A stretch of 64,000 bases of DNA. Origin: Bisporella sp. PMI_857. Taxonomy: Eukaryota; Ascomycota; Leotiomycetes; Helotiales; Helotiaceae. Where the stretch lies: assembly GCA_021307315.1 (NCBI GenBank), contig JAJSPD010000024.1:636151-700150 (forward strand). Reading direction: 5' to 3'. Shown in pieces: positions 10,465 to 25,067 of the stretch. The notes under the pieces are model-generated. The model made no database searches and was not told the origin of the DNA. It saw only the letters and a program-made list of their open reading frames with translations. A program made the translations under genes and the position numbers. Each line of letters begins with the position of its first letter. Within the stretch, counting starts at the first letter, position 1.

Positions 10465-13400
10465 ATGGAATTATCACCACCGGTCACTGAAGCTGTGGAA
10501 CAGAAGCAGCATACAGCACAACCAAACGTTGCTATGCCCGCACCAAAGAGTTCGCGCCAAAGATTCAAGCCTCAGCTCTCTTGCACACTTTGTAGAACCC
10601 GCAAGTATGTAGCCTCCTTATTTACCAACATCCATTTTCTGGGGGTATCCACTTTTAAGCAATTCCGCTGCGCCTGCTCTCCAATTACTCGCCGAGAAAC
10701 ATATTACCCTTGCATTTGGATTGTGGATTTTGTATTAATTTATCCATTTTTAGACTCAAGTGCGACAGAGGGCACCCGTGTGAGAATTGTATCAAGAGAG
10801 ATCTAGCTTCTAGCTGTACCTTTATACATGCTGGTATCCTGCGCGACAGAGCCAATCATGTTCAGAAGCCTAAGGCCACGGCCAATACATCAGACGTCCA
10901 TGGACGAATCAAACAATTGGAAGAGTTAGTTGTATCCTTTATGCAACAGCAGCAGCAGCAGCAGCAAGACCGCAACACTAACCAGCCATCTCTCGCGCAC
11001 TCACCCACTACGGGGTCAGAATCAAAGTCAGAGACTGGCAGACCATCTTCGCTCTCTGATACCCAAGTATGGGTTGATCAGACAGACTTGATTTCGACTT
11101 CAGGCTCTCTTGGGCGTCTTGCAATCGATGAGGACCAGCAGAGTTATGTCGGTGGGGCACACTGGGCAGCCATTCTTGACAGCGTATGGGATATTTGCCG
11201 ATGTCGTGTTCTTGGCTGATATCCTCTAGATTTCTAGTCTGAAGGAATCTGTAAATTACGAAGAGCGCCCAACTCAATCGGATCAAGAGGTTGAACGAAA
11301 CCCACCACTGAAGACTAGAGGTCCTCAACTTCTTGCAGGCTTCGTCAGAAAGGCGACCAGAGCAGACATGCTTGCTTCAATGCCTCCCAAATCGATAGCT
11401 GACATATTGATTGCGCAAATGTTTGATTCGGGTGACATTTCTATAAGTAAGGCTCTATAAATGCGAAGTAGAAGTGATAAGTTGACAAATAGTGAAGCTG
11501 GCGTACATTGTGGGACATTTAGAAAAGAGGTAGGAAAAGCCATGATGTACTTTCAGTAATGCACCACTGATCATATTAACAGTACGAGCAATTTTGGGCA
11601 GATCCAAGCCAAGCTCCTATTATGTGGATTGGTCTTCTATACGCCATTATGTGTCTCGCCACCAACTTACGAATCCTGTGTGGTAACGATTCACCTGACA
11701 TCTTTTCCCAAGTCGCGCTTCGTGATCAACATGAGGCTATAACCTTGTTCAGCGAAAAGACCGTTCAATGTCTGATACTTGGGAATTATACTGAGCCATG
11801 CCAATACACAATTCCGACACTTTTGACCTATAGCTTGACGGAACATTTCCGAAGCATAGATGGTACGGTTCTCTAAACGGAGCTTCTCTTAGGCAAAGCT
11901 GACTGGAATGTAGCACAAGTTGGTGGTTGGATGTTGATGGGATTGATCATCCGGGCGGCGATGAGGTTAGGCTATCACCGAGAGCCATCTTATTATCCAA
12001 ATATATCAGTATATCAAGGAGAAGTTAGACGTCGAATATGGTTGATCATAACCCACTTAGATCTCCATGTGTCATGCCAAGTAGGCCTACCTCGAATGTT
12101 GAGAGAGGACATGTACGACACACAAATCCCTCGTAACCTCTTAGACTCCGACTTTGATGAGAATACTACAGTGCTTCCTCCCTCAAGAGACGGCGACGAC
12201 CTCACAATTTGTGGGAGTGTGACTATGAAACATAAAGTCACGATGGCGCTTGGAAGAATCTTGGATCAGGCAAATGCTATAACACCAATGCCTTATGACG
12301 AAATCATGAAGCTTGATGCAGAACTACATGAGGGGTATCAAGATGTTCCAGAAAGACTGAGGATTCGAGATCTCAATGCACTCAGACATGATCGGCCAGA
12401 ACTAATAGGTATGGTCTCCCCTAACCACACCCGTCTCTTCAATACCCCAATCCCTTCTTCAGCCTTAAGTCAACGCTCAGAGAATCCCTGTGGAACAGTG
12501 GCTATCTAATATAAATCGCTAACATTGTATATAGTGTCAAGATTGGGTCCAGATCTCATGTTTCACAAAGGACGATGTATCCTACATCGCAAATATTTGT
12601 CTCCACCAAGCTCACTAAACAGTCAGGTACACCCTTACTCCATAAAATCCTGTGTCGATTCCGCCATGGCCATTTTGTCACGACACAAATATCTCTGGGA
12701 TGAGACCCGGCCTGGGAAGTCCCTGTATCACTATAAGTGGAAGACAACGACGCTGGCGACGCAAGACTTCTTGCTTGCCGCTATGCTCCTCTGCCTCTAT
12801 CTCACCACTTTCATGGACGGTGAGACATATGCAGGCGAGCATGCCATCACTTTTACGAGGGCTGAGATGTTGGAGTCTCTTGAAATCTCCACGCAGAGTG
12901 CGTCTGACTTCCTTGCAAATCAGTAAATTACTCTACTAGAGCTGCGGGCTTAAGAACCGTTCTAAGAGATGAGATACTTCAACTATCTTTGTTGTTTCAG
13001 TTTCTATGACAGTTCCCAAGTTCCTGAGTCTCTGTAAGTCTTTCAATAAACCATAGTGCTAATTTGGTCATAGTTTTTGAGCTTGCTACTACCGAGTCAG
13101 CAGACCTGGTGAAGGCTGCTAAGGCCATGAGAACGATATTAGCAAAAGTTAAGGGCGCGTCGCCTGATCTAGGACAACGGCAATCTCAATCCACGGAGGC
13201 GAAGATGAACTTGGGAGGATTTAGCTACTCAGGTAAGTCCATCTTCCCACAGAACCCGGTTATGACGGATAGCTAACGGATGGTTGTAGCTCCGCCAGTG
13301 CCAACGATGCCGAACCAAAGCTCCGACTTCTCATCGCAGAGTGCCTCCTCGCCGTGGCAGAGTGACTCGGTGTCCTTACCACAGCATACACCACAGCAGA

Positions 13401-13812
13401 ACATAGACTTTGCCGCTGCGCCATCGTATCCTGTGGTCGACACGATCATGAATGCGCCACTAGACCTTAACTGGGTAAGCAAGTCCTTGCCGCCTGGCCC
13501 CACCCATGCTTTCTGAGGTCGCAGTTTCCTTTACTCTTTCGTCAGAATGCAGTCCTTTTAAATGCACTCTTTATCAAACACAAACTCTCCTCACCGCAGC
13601 TCTTTTCTCTTTTATCGATCTACCGCACGACCTAGACCATAACAACATTACTAACAAAAATAATACAGAATCTCTGGGACAACCAATTCCAGGCACCTCT
13701 CGAACTTAAAGATAATCTGCCCGAGCTGTGGGACTACGACAGCGGGAATACATTTACCTTTCAGGATGCTAATGGACCTTTCAATGGGAGCTGGGGGCCA
13801 GCGGGGATCTAA
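10465..13812 (+). CDS. Zn2Cys6 regulator with fungal-specific TF domain
   Basis: Exons with matching phases: 10465-10604, 10754-11183, 11230-11446, 11498-11529, 11583-11862, 11893-12408 and 12535 to about 12925, then parts of 13070-13240, 13290-13473 and 13669-13812. The zinc cluster is split by intron 1: CTLCRTRK, then LKCDRGHPCENCIKRD. A polyglutamine run and linker follow, then the YVGGAHWAAILDS block, GTFRKEYEQFW, and a fungal-specific TF domain (MGLIIRAAMRLGYHRE, RRRIWLIITHLDLH). The C-terminus is Ser/Gln-rich and ends WDYDSGNTFTF and GSWGPAGI. Around 12927-13077 I could not find splice sites that keep frame, so this stretch is either mis-modelled or damaged. It is expected to bind DNA in the nucleus; targets are unknown. 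Confidence 0.82.
10945..10966 (+). repeat. CAG repeat coding polyglutamine
   Basis: Short run of CAG units encoding eight glutamines in the linker of the second Zn2Cys6 regulator, just after the zinc cluster. Confidence 0.9.
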
Positions 13813-14092
13813 TCTGTAATTTAGTGGTGATGAACAATTGGTGTTCTGAGTGGGGGGATTGGAAGGAGTAAGAGGCTGGATAGTAGGATTTTTGTTAGAT
13901 AATGGTTGGCGTTGACGCCTGGTGCTTATCTGAAATTTTTGAACAGTTTCTAAGATTCAGGAAAAACTTCTCTGTTATCAACACAAGTTAGATCATGTCC
14001 ATTTCAAGACCTGCTATTAACATCAACATCTTCGACAAAACCGCAACTCATATATCAGCTCGGAACTTTTCTTCATGGCATAAATCGATCCT

Positions 14093-15933
<1,841 letters not shown>

Positions 15934-18900
15934 GATTGTTGATCAAATTAAAAATTGAACTGTGCCTAATCTAAATCACGAATTATGGAATCAAAATAGA
16001 CCGCAAAACGAGTGACAATGGAAGTTGAAACTTTTAAGAGCAGGACAAGTCTGCAAGAGCGAGAACCATTACTTTACGTATTCGGTGTTTGATCTAGAAT
16101 CATGACCTATGATCGCGTCGAAATGTGGATATCGCGACAGTGGGGAATCTGCGGAATGTGGATGGCAGTTATTTGACAACCTCAAAATTACATTGCGTTA
16201 ACGAAGCTTGGTATCATTTGCTGCAAATTGACAATAGCAAGAACGTGGCCCCAAGATTATATCCTCGATCGTGAGTATATTGGGAATATTCAGCTTGGAA
16301 TTTTCGAAATACGCGAAGCTTTAATGCTGCGAGGTGATTCTCTTCCGAGAAGTCTAGTCCACTTGGAGCTGGAATCCATGGCCATTATATCAACTCTAAA
16401 AGCACACACTCGCGGACATGCTTTGAAGTGCTGCGCAGCCACATGCAAGTACTTTTGTATGAGATAAGAAAGTCTGGACTTCCATCTAGATAACAAACGC
16501 TTTTTTTTCCCCACCACAAATATTTCACGTGTCTAGGAAGAGTGCTTGCTGACACTACACCACCCACCAAGTTTATAGAGCTATGTTCTATGAACTGATC
16601 ACCTTGCTGAGCAATATTACTTATATGTGTACTCGTCGTAGAGCTAAAGAGCCATCTGGCTGTTCTATTATTAGCGACACCTATAACAACCAACGCCAAC
16701 AACAAGGACATTTCCTACGAATAATATTCAGGACAATTGTGTTGATTTTTCTCATGGCCTAGTCTGCCAGGCTCTGAAGTAGCAAATACTTAAAAATTGC
16801 GTCGCATCATATAAACTTTGTACAGTCGATTCATAAGCAGAACTGATGAGCTTACCTTTTTGTTTCCCATGCGCTAACGATGTAGTCTTAATAGCACATT
16901 CCATTCTAAACCATGTTTAGTTAGCTGATATGGATAGCTCTCTAACTAATTTGCAATTTTTAGGCTGGGTTGAGGGCAATGGAACGGTTGACTGCTGGCT
17001 TTATTGGTGCGTTGTTTAGGTTTACGCATGCCGCAGTCGTGGGCAGAGCGCCTCAGCGAAGCTATGATACATCCTAGATCTCTGGGAAACGGTCTCAGCA
17101 GTATTATGCAGCTGAGTTGTAATAAATCGGCCGTTCCGTCAAGAGTCTATCGATTATGGCGATAACCAGATAGGTATAAATTCCAAAGATTGATGTCAAA
17201 AACATTGCTGAGGCACAGGATTCGGACCGGGATCTCTATCGAGATCAATTTAATGGCGCATGACCGAAGGATCTGATGAGAAGATAGAGCTCCACCACGA
17301 TGGGATGTAGAGTGAGGCAAGGCACGGCGCAGCTCGAAGCGTGTCTCTTTGGCGAGGTTGCAAAGCCGGTAGATGCTGCATGGTTGCCATGAGGTGAATT
17401 CAACACCAATAGGGTGATTAGAAATCTGTGCCGATGAAGTGGTTCCTGGTGGTGGGGTTGGCAGTGTTGATGTTGATGTTGGCTATAGTCCCCTGGCTCC
17501 AGTAAGCTTTTCTACAGGAGGTTGAAGTTATGGATGTTGGTTTAGTGTTTCGCTAAGCACCACAGGACCCATAGCATCAGCACACCCACCCTGGTAGGCT
17601 TTCTCCTTTACAAGTCCAGACTGTGGCTGTCCCCCAAGTCAATAACCTCCTTTTTCTCGGTCTTACTCGTCCATTAACGATCTCACCATTGCTTCAAGGT
17701 TACACTCCAATCTGGAGAAGCTCCCCAATCAAGCCGATGCCCGCCCTCCCCCCCATGCCTGTCACGATCATCCCAAGCAGTCTTCGGATGAACCGCTTGA
17801 GCGTCGCATAAGGGGGTAGGGGAACAAGGCCCCGGCACAGAGGAAAAGGCTCAGTGACCGGAAGACTCTGAAACGAAATATCAGGAGCAGTGCTGTATTT
17901 CCTTTTGGAAGGCTGCTCTATTCTCGTTGGAGCTGCACGCCTTCATTAAGGCCGCTTATGGCCGTTCTTTTGACCTGGCATGCGAACCGTACATATGGTA
18001 CGATAGGCTAACAGACCTGTCCTTCGGAGGTATTCGTGCTTGGGGTAGTTTCTTCGTTGCAAGATTCGAGTTGGCTTAGGTATTTCGCCGAAAAGGTGAC
18101 CTGCCTCACCTCGCTGTAGGTATTGCCCTACTACAATAGTCAATGGATCTAGAAGTAATGAACTACAAATGGAACTATCCAAATATCGTGCTTTGACCAG
18201 AGCAGAGACTCAAGATTCTGCTCATAGTTGAGCCTCAGGTCCGTTATCACAAAGTGTCTCAATTGGGCACAAGGACTGTGCGGTACATGCATCTTTCTTA
18301 TCTGGAATGTAATGTTTCTTTGTTGCTTCTGTCCTCATGGTACTTCTTCTCTGGTGTTACCTTGCCCACACTTTTCCTCAGCCCGGCTCACAATGTATCC
18401 AAGTCGAAGGAGGTGAACACATGCGGACTTGAGAATCCATCTTCTATCACTTTTTAACCTTTGGTGGGTTACCATTGTCGGACGTTATTCGGCATTATAT
18501 TGAACAAACCATATCTCCACCAGATCTGCCGGGATTACCATGTGACCCCTGAAGATCACCGATCATGAGATCTTGAAGAATCTGGTGACGGTCTCTACTA
18601 CTGTATACAGTACTTTCTACGAAGCAGATGTTGGAGTGGAAAGGGTAGCGATCGACTCTTCATCATACGGCACGGTTATACCCGTAGAACTAGCACAGCT
18701 GCCGAAGTCCAAGTACGCCATCTCCCAAGTTTAATTGCTTCGGTATATCTACTTCCTTCAAAAGTCCATTTACCAAAATGCTTTACCAGTAATTCTTGTG
18801 TTCGAACCTAGGACTCGGAACTGTTTCTCGCACGTTCCTCTAGTTAGTCTGTCCGGAATCGGTGGCGTTTTGTCCCTTGGGCCTTGTAGGGATGCTGAGT

Positions 18901-19715
18901 GGTGGATGCGCAGCACCCCGCAATCTGCGAACATTGGTATCCTCCATGCCTGATAGGTGGCTGCATGTCGTTTCGAGCCCCTTGCAATCAAAGACTACGT
19001 GGATTTGACGTTGAATCTACAGTAGAGGGTTCGCTACTTCTTTTAAACATACGGCCATTGGTAGCACGATATAGTGCTTATGATTGTTTTTGTTTTTGTA
19101 CCTTGGTACTTGAGAGAAAATTCCTTTTGCACAATATCAAATTCTTGAAGTAATATTAAACACTGGCCCGGCGAGTTCTTGGGAGTTTCGCGGCCCCATG
19201 TTCTGATCAGCCTGGCTCAAATTACGCACAGTATCTTCCCTAAGAGTTCGAAGCATGGCCAGGTGTTCTTTGCATGACTAACGGGTTATATGTGAAGTTG
19301 TTCCTCCTCCATCTCTCCTATCACCGGACAGTCTATGGTGTCCATGTTCCTTACCAGGCTCAAGGATGTAACAATCCTACGTTACCAACCCTGGTAGTTT
19401 CCCTACTCAGATTTGGCACTCGCGTCCGGTCATGACTCTCGACATATACATGATTCTTTTTGATGCGTCCGAGTGGACGGGCCCAATGTCTAGAAGCACT
19501 ACTTCAGCCCAGGTGAAGAGCAAGTCCGCCTATGCTGGGCAAGTATATAATGACACAGTAGCCCCCTTGAGAGCGGATCTGCAGTTGCTCTCCAGCACTC
19601 TTACACTCCTTTGTCCGCTTCTTGTACATATTATCTTCTGTTGATCTATACTTCATTAAGCTATTCAATCCTTACCTTCATACAAGCATTCTTAGCCACA
19701 ACTGAGGAACTAAAT
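15934..19715. other. Gene-poor stretch, no gene supported
   Basis: 3.8 kb without recognisable domains on either strand. The longest open frames (for example 16228-16467 plus, 16385-16711 minus, 18899-19153 plus) look random in composition and lack introns that would extend them. No inverted repeat, LTR or tRNA was recognised. It may be decayed repeat sequence. The final few hundred bases should hold the promoter of the GH16 gene. Confidence 0.4.
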
Positions 19716-20771
19716 ATGTCTATCAAATCTACCCTCCTGGCATCTGCCAGCATCTTGCTCTTCCCCACCGTTAGCGCATCACCATTCGTCGCCAACGGTA
19801 CCTATCAAAGGCTAGCTGCTGCAAGCTACCACCTTGTGGATTCATATACTGCGTCAAACTTTTACTCCTCCTGGGATTTCTTCCAGGGCAGTGACCCTAC
19901 TCATGGATATGTCAACTATCGCAGTCAAGCTGATGCTCAGAGCATCGGGTTGGTGAATACCAACAACAACCAGATCTATATGGGTGTAGACTGGACGACC
20001 ACAAATCCAGGCTCGCCGGGTCGTGGCTCTGTTCGCGTCACTACCAAAAAGGCATATACACATGGCCTATTCATTGCTGATATTGCACACATGCCTGGGG
20101 CTATCTGTGGAGTGTGGCCTGCATTCTGGATGTTTGGGCCAAACTGGCCGTCAAGCGGAGAGAGTAAGTAATCTAAAGGACCATATCCAGGAACTGTACG
20201 AGCATCAAGCTAACTTCACTTAGTCGACATCATCGAGGGCGTGCACCTGCAAACCACCAATATCATGACCCTCCACACCTCCCCAGGCTGCACCATCAAC
20301 ACTGCGGGCTCGCAATCCGGAACCACGCTCCTGCGCTCCGACTGCAACTCCAACTCCGGCTATGACGGCTGCGGCGTCTCGTCATCCAACGCCAATAACT
20401 ACGGTGACGGTTTCAACAACATCGGCGGCGGCGTCTATGCTATGCAATGGGAGTCCTCTGGCGTCTACGTCTGGTTCTTTCCTCGTGGCTCCATCCCTGC
20501 CGATATCACCAATGGTGCACCTGTGACGGGCAACTGGGGTCTCCCGGTGGTTGCCTTTAATGGGGGCAGCAGCTGCAACATCGATACATTCTTCAAGAAC
20601 CAGAATATAGTGTTTGATACTACGTTCTGTGGTGACTGGGCGGGAAGTGTTTGGGGAAGCAGTGGTTGTGCAAGCAGGGCGGCAAGTTGCGTGGATTATG
20701 TTGCGCAGAACCCTGCGGCGTTCAAGAATGCGTTTTGGTTGGTGAACTCTGTCAAAGTTTACTCTCAGTAA
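19716..20771 (+). CDS. Secreted GH16 endo-1,3(4)-beta-glucanase
   Basis: Two exons (19716-20163, 20224-20771) give 331 residues. The N-terminal signal peptide is MSIKSTLLASASILLFPTVS with likely cleavage after SAS. The mature domain has SFYSSWDFF-type residues, then the catalytic GH16 motif formed across the intron: GEIDIIEGV. Here the first Glu is the nucleophile and the last Glu the acid/base (pattern E-x-D-x-x-E). It is followed by TLHTSPGCTI, AMQWESSGVYVWFFPRG and WGLPVVAF, as in laminarinase-like fungal GH16 enzymes. Paired cysteines near the C-terminus suggest disulfides. It would hydrolyse beta-1,3/1,4-glucans outside the cell, in nutrition or wall remodelling. No GPI-anchor signal or carbohydrate-binding module is visible. 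The catalytic residues are intact, so it is probably active. Confidence 0.92.
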
Positions 20772-22463
20772 GTAGGATTATGAGGAGAGGAAGGCATTGC
20801 GCGGAAGGGCTAAGGTTTTATGATGAGATGGATCTCCGGCAATATTTGGAGTTGGATGGGATATTTCACTTCTTGCACATACTTTTTGGATACCTACTTT
20901 TGTCTGTATATACACATTCGCTACAAAACGGAGAGCATGCTTATAATCTCTGTGTCTTATTAGAACATTGACATTGACATGTGATATGTTCAATCTGAAA
21001 CAAATAGGGAGAAACAGGCGCACTATTGAGATTTAGAATTTTGGAAGCCGTATGCATCCGTGACCTCAAAGTGCTTATTCTGGACATAGTTCGGATCATT
21101 ATCGTTTACATGCACCTCAAACAAGCGTAGCTCCCGTTGGAACTCCGGCCCTTCCTGGTCGATATTATGCTTGATCTCCTGTGTGTGGTTGAACTTCCCA
21201 CCCTACCATGCAGACAAGCGATCATGCGCCAGAAGAATGGCCTTGCACTGATGAGCGTTAAGAGTGCGGTCCTGGTGTTTCAAGCGCACATGGTAACTCA
21301 GGACAGACATAAGATTGACCTTTCTTCCACTCCGGCTCCTGTTCGCCCTCACTTCCTAGGATCAGGTCCGCCAATCTCTTCCTCTAAAAATATTAACTTT
21401 CCACGGCTCCAGCCAGCGTGCTTACCTTCTGGTCCACTGCCAAAGCCATCATCCTCCCGATTCGGGGCAATCTTTGGCATTGTACTACGGAGATTTTGAT
21501 TAATTTCCCTCTGTTCCCGATGATGAATCTCTTATTGTGACTGCTAGAAATTGTCAGTATATAGGAAGAAGCTGGCACCGCAATGACATTATTACATACG
21601 TCTGCCCTACTCTCCTGATTATTCGAGTCTTTCACCTTCTCAAACATTAGAATGCATTGCCATAGCTCCTATTGTAAGTGCAGAATCATCATCCTACCGA
21701 TAGTAATATCCTTTGTTCCAACTCTTTATCCGCTACCAATCTGCATGTGTCCATTACGGACCAGAGAGATAAATGCTTCGATCACGACTTCGTAAGGGAC
21801 ATTTCAAGAAGGTATCTCCTGGGGGCTTGATCACGCATCTCCTATTGTATTCCCTGCTTCATCTTCATCAAATACGTGTATCAGCCGGATCCCACACAAA
21901 GTTTGATGACATCTTGAAATGTCAACCATGTCATTAAAATGATCGAGTGGCCATGTTAGTTCTTGCTGGGCCAGGGAATGTTAGCTGTACAGGAATCAAA
22001 CTGAGAATAGTAATTTCAGGGCAAGTGTGATAATGGTGTCGACCTGGAGGGTTGTTTTGATTTTTAATGGAGTTGGAGGACGGATGAGCCATTACTCTAA
22101 TCTGCGAAACTTCTGTTTACATAATCCAGAGGATTTCCGTTCTTATTATATTATCTATCTAAATGAATCTGGCTGTAACTAGTGTATTCGATTCAGACGG
22201 TCGCCATTATCCCTATGAATTCTCCCGTACGAGATTTCCTTTGAGGATGTTCTCTTGAAGATGTTCCCGTGTGCAAATGTCCTTAGGTGAGCGTCATTCC
22301 CTGCGTGGAATGCAAATTGGCCGTAGTACCTGGCACGGTGCTTGATTTGGCTCGTAATAGTGGTTGTTTATTTCCATGACCCGCCGTTTGCTGAATCCGA
22401 GGTGCAAATGCTAGAGAACAATCTAAGTCAGACCAACCTAAATTTCTCTTATGATACTTCCCA
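20772..22463. other. Intergenic with one possible decayed coding patch
   Basis: 1.7 kb between the GH16 gene and the HET pseudogene. Apart from the minus-strand patch at 21028-21330, reported separately, no coding sequence, RNA or repeat was recognised. Confidence 0.4.
21028..21330 (-). pseudogene. Possible gene relic, unknown family
   Basis: Minus-strand translation reads protein-like for about 95 codons (segments RTLNAHQCKAILLAHDRL, then EGPEFQRELRLFEVHV and NKHFEVTDAYGF), ending with a TAG near 21028. One in-frame TAG interrupts it right after a Trp codon (near 21203). No ATG-initiated open frame covers it because of that stop. The residue composition and charge patterning look real, but I do not recognise the family. 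Upstream exons could not be placed confidently. Confidence 0.35.
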
Positions 22464-24233
22464 CTAGCCAATCCTGAAAGTTTGCCAATTGGGAGTGACA
22501 GATTTCCACCACTTCTCAACGTCGCTAAGGTTGAAGGGACGAGGAGAAGTCTCGTATAAATCTTCTTGTTTATTAGCTAGCCTGCAAGCCTCAGTAGAAT
22601 TTATATAATGCACAAAGAAAAAGCCACCAATACGTTCCCAGTGATCACCCATATTGTAAACTAGCACCAGGCACCTTGAGATTGTCGGGATGTAGTCATC
22701 TACGGTTCCACGGCCAAAAGGTGATTCTCGGCGCATCGATTCTTTAGCAGACATTGTGTCCAAGTCATATAAACATAGACCAAAGCAATCAACCATGCGT
22801 TGAGGTCCTTGACCGAACGCTGCATCAAGGTCCGAATGTAGAGTCCCACTATACGAGGCGGGATTCAACCAGAAATCCCTATCTTGTCCAATAAAAAGTC
22901 GCAAGTCCCGATCATTTATCCACCTTATTTGAATGGGTAGGCACCAGCACTCTATATGGATATAATGTAATGAGCTCGCAATCGCAAGGGTTGCTGACGA
23001 ATGCAAATTGATGTTCTCATACTATTCAATACTGACTTTTGATCCTGAATCCCGTTCAACCCAAACCTGCCCTTTGTGCTTGTTTTTTGACTCGTGGGGC
23101 GGAAGTTCTAAATAGTCGATATTACCATGCCACCCAGTCCATGACCAGCTAGGAAAGCCTGAACGTCTCGACATTTTCATTCCCCCGGTTTTCGAACTCA
23201 CACACCATGTGAGGCCATAAAGAAACCAAGTCAAAGGACTATTATTTAAGCTTCTGAATACAGGAATGCTCCAGATATGATAAAGATTATCCATCGAGTT
23301 GAAAATACCAGAGAACGCTTCGATAATATCAGTCGCATGAGTTAACTGTCTAGCCGTGTACGCAGGAATGAGCTTTTTATAAAGTTGAGTATATATCTTA
23401 CTAACAGGCCAGCTGTATCTTGATAGTGACTTGTACGTTACTAAACCCGTCTCGAAACCTTTTGCATCTGAATTTGGCTCATGTTCCCAAGGGACGCTTT
23501 CGCGAATGGTGCAACAAGCACAATCAACTAGCACTTCATTTTCGGTGAAATAAATTCTTTTTTTAGCAAATAGGAGCTCTTGGAATGTCCAGCCTCTTTG
23601 CCACTATTTGGACTTGCAGATATTGTAGTTCAAGGGAGCTTTGCCGTACTTGAGAACATTCAAACCATCAATTTGGACGCTGTATTGACCGGGCTGGACA
23701 TTTCTCGGAGTCTTGACGCCGGGCAGTCCATAATTATAATCAACCTCAGCTGCTGCAACAATACAGGCTTCGGCATTGTGATAAATTCTATCCATCTGTT
23801 TGATATGGATCATTTTTTCAGGTGATTTTTGGTTGATACAATATTGATCTACCCAGAGATATTGATAGCCTATTCGCAACGTGACAGTTATTGCATCCTT
23901 AATTGTTGATGGATACTTTAGCCCATCGCGTGAAGAAGGGTTAGCACCCCAAACATATGACAAGGCCAAGTAGGGACAGTTAGAGGGTGCAATGATGACA
24001 TCTCGAGTCTTGCAATCCAATACTTTTAACCGTGCCAAAAGTGGCATGGCATCACTATTTTGACATGCGGACGAACCATTTGCTCCATGTGAGGACTGAC
24101 ACGTCGAGATGTAGCCTCGGATGCGGTCGTAACAATTGATCAAAGGAGGTGTCTGATAAAATTGGCTATCTTGTTCCGTAATTTCATCTTTTTGATCTAG
24201 CTGTATCGCTCCGAATTTGTCAAAGTTGTCACC
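22464..24233 (-). pseudogene. HET-domain (heterokaryon incompatibility) gene with two nonsense codons
   Basis: One continuous minus-strand frame of about 590 codons runs from a splice acceptor (TTTTAG before 24233) to the stop at 22464. It is interrupted only by TAG at 23604-23606 and TAG at 23022-23024. The HET domain is clear: PYLALSYVWG, then TIKDAITVTLRIGYQYLWVDQYCINQ, RIYHNAEACIVAAA and RGWTFQE. The first TAG falls where the family has the Trp of S-x-W-x-x-RGWTxQE, so TGG-to-TAG is likely. Downstream is WSWTGWHG, usual after HET domains. HET proteins trigger cell death on fusion of incompatible hyphae. The 5' exon or exons upstream of 24233 were not identified. As read, the product would be truncated inside or just after the HET domain. 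A functional short form is possible but unlikely. Confidence 0.8.
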
Positions 24234-25067
24234 CTAAAAGTATCCAATCCATAGGAGGCTTAACCCTGAATTCACAGCTGGGTAAATATGTTTGTTGCTG
24301 CTTTTTTCAAAAGGTGCCGGATTTCTACATGTGCTATGGAGAAACGAGCAAAACTGACATAAATCATTTCTTTTTAGCTCCTATAATGCTGCGTGATTGC
24401 TTTTTCTCTTAACACGGGGATAGTAGATACTACGCGGGTCGTGATAGTATTCATTTTGTAATGCTTCACGAATATCGGCATCTTGACAGTTTTCACAGAT
24501 TATTGCAAAGGAGTTTATTGTTAATATGATATAAAAATATCAGTTGGGCCTGTGGAATGAGTTGTAGAAATTTATAAGTCCTGGATTGGAGATGATATTA
24601 GGTTTCAACCTATCGTTGTGGTCGCTTGTGAGCCACGTCAGTTTTGCTTAACTCTAGCTTGCTTGCAGGCTGCAGCCTACCAATACTTCAACATATCTAG
24701 ATTTATTCACGTTGTCACAATGAAATCATCAATGATGGCGTTGCTTGTTCAAAGCAGCGTTCGCTGACCTTTGTATAAAGAAATCATGGGACAAAGGACA
24801 CCCTAACCGGACTTGTTTTAGGCATTTTGGCAACAGTCAAATAAATAATTGAATAGAGGATGGAAAGACGAAGCTGCAATCGCTCCCTACGGCACAACAC
24901 CTGTGCATATATGATATATTTCTTGCACCTCTGGTTTGTTGATGATTGACCAGTTTACTGAGGTTTGATACATGAATCTATTTGCAGCAACCAAAAATAC
25001 TAACCATTTACGACTCCTGATGTGTAAGGCTTTTTAATATACATGTTGACTTGTAATAGCAAAACTT
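24234..25067. other. Intergenic, AT-rich
   Basis: About 830 nt. It may include the missing 5' exon of the HET relic and the 3' untranslated region of the oxidoreductase gene. Nothing else is recognised. Confidence 0.35.

Noticed and set aside
16228..16711. Overlapping frames on both strands in the 16-kb gap
   Set aside because: Neither strand shows a domain or splicing; treated as non-coding.
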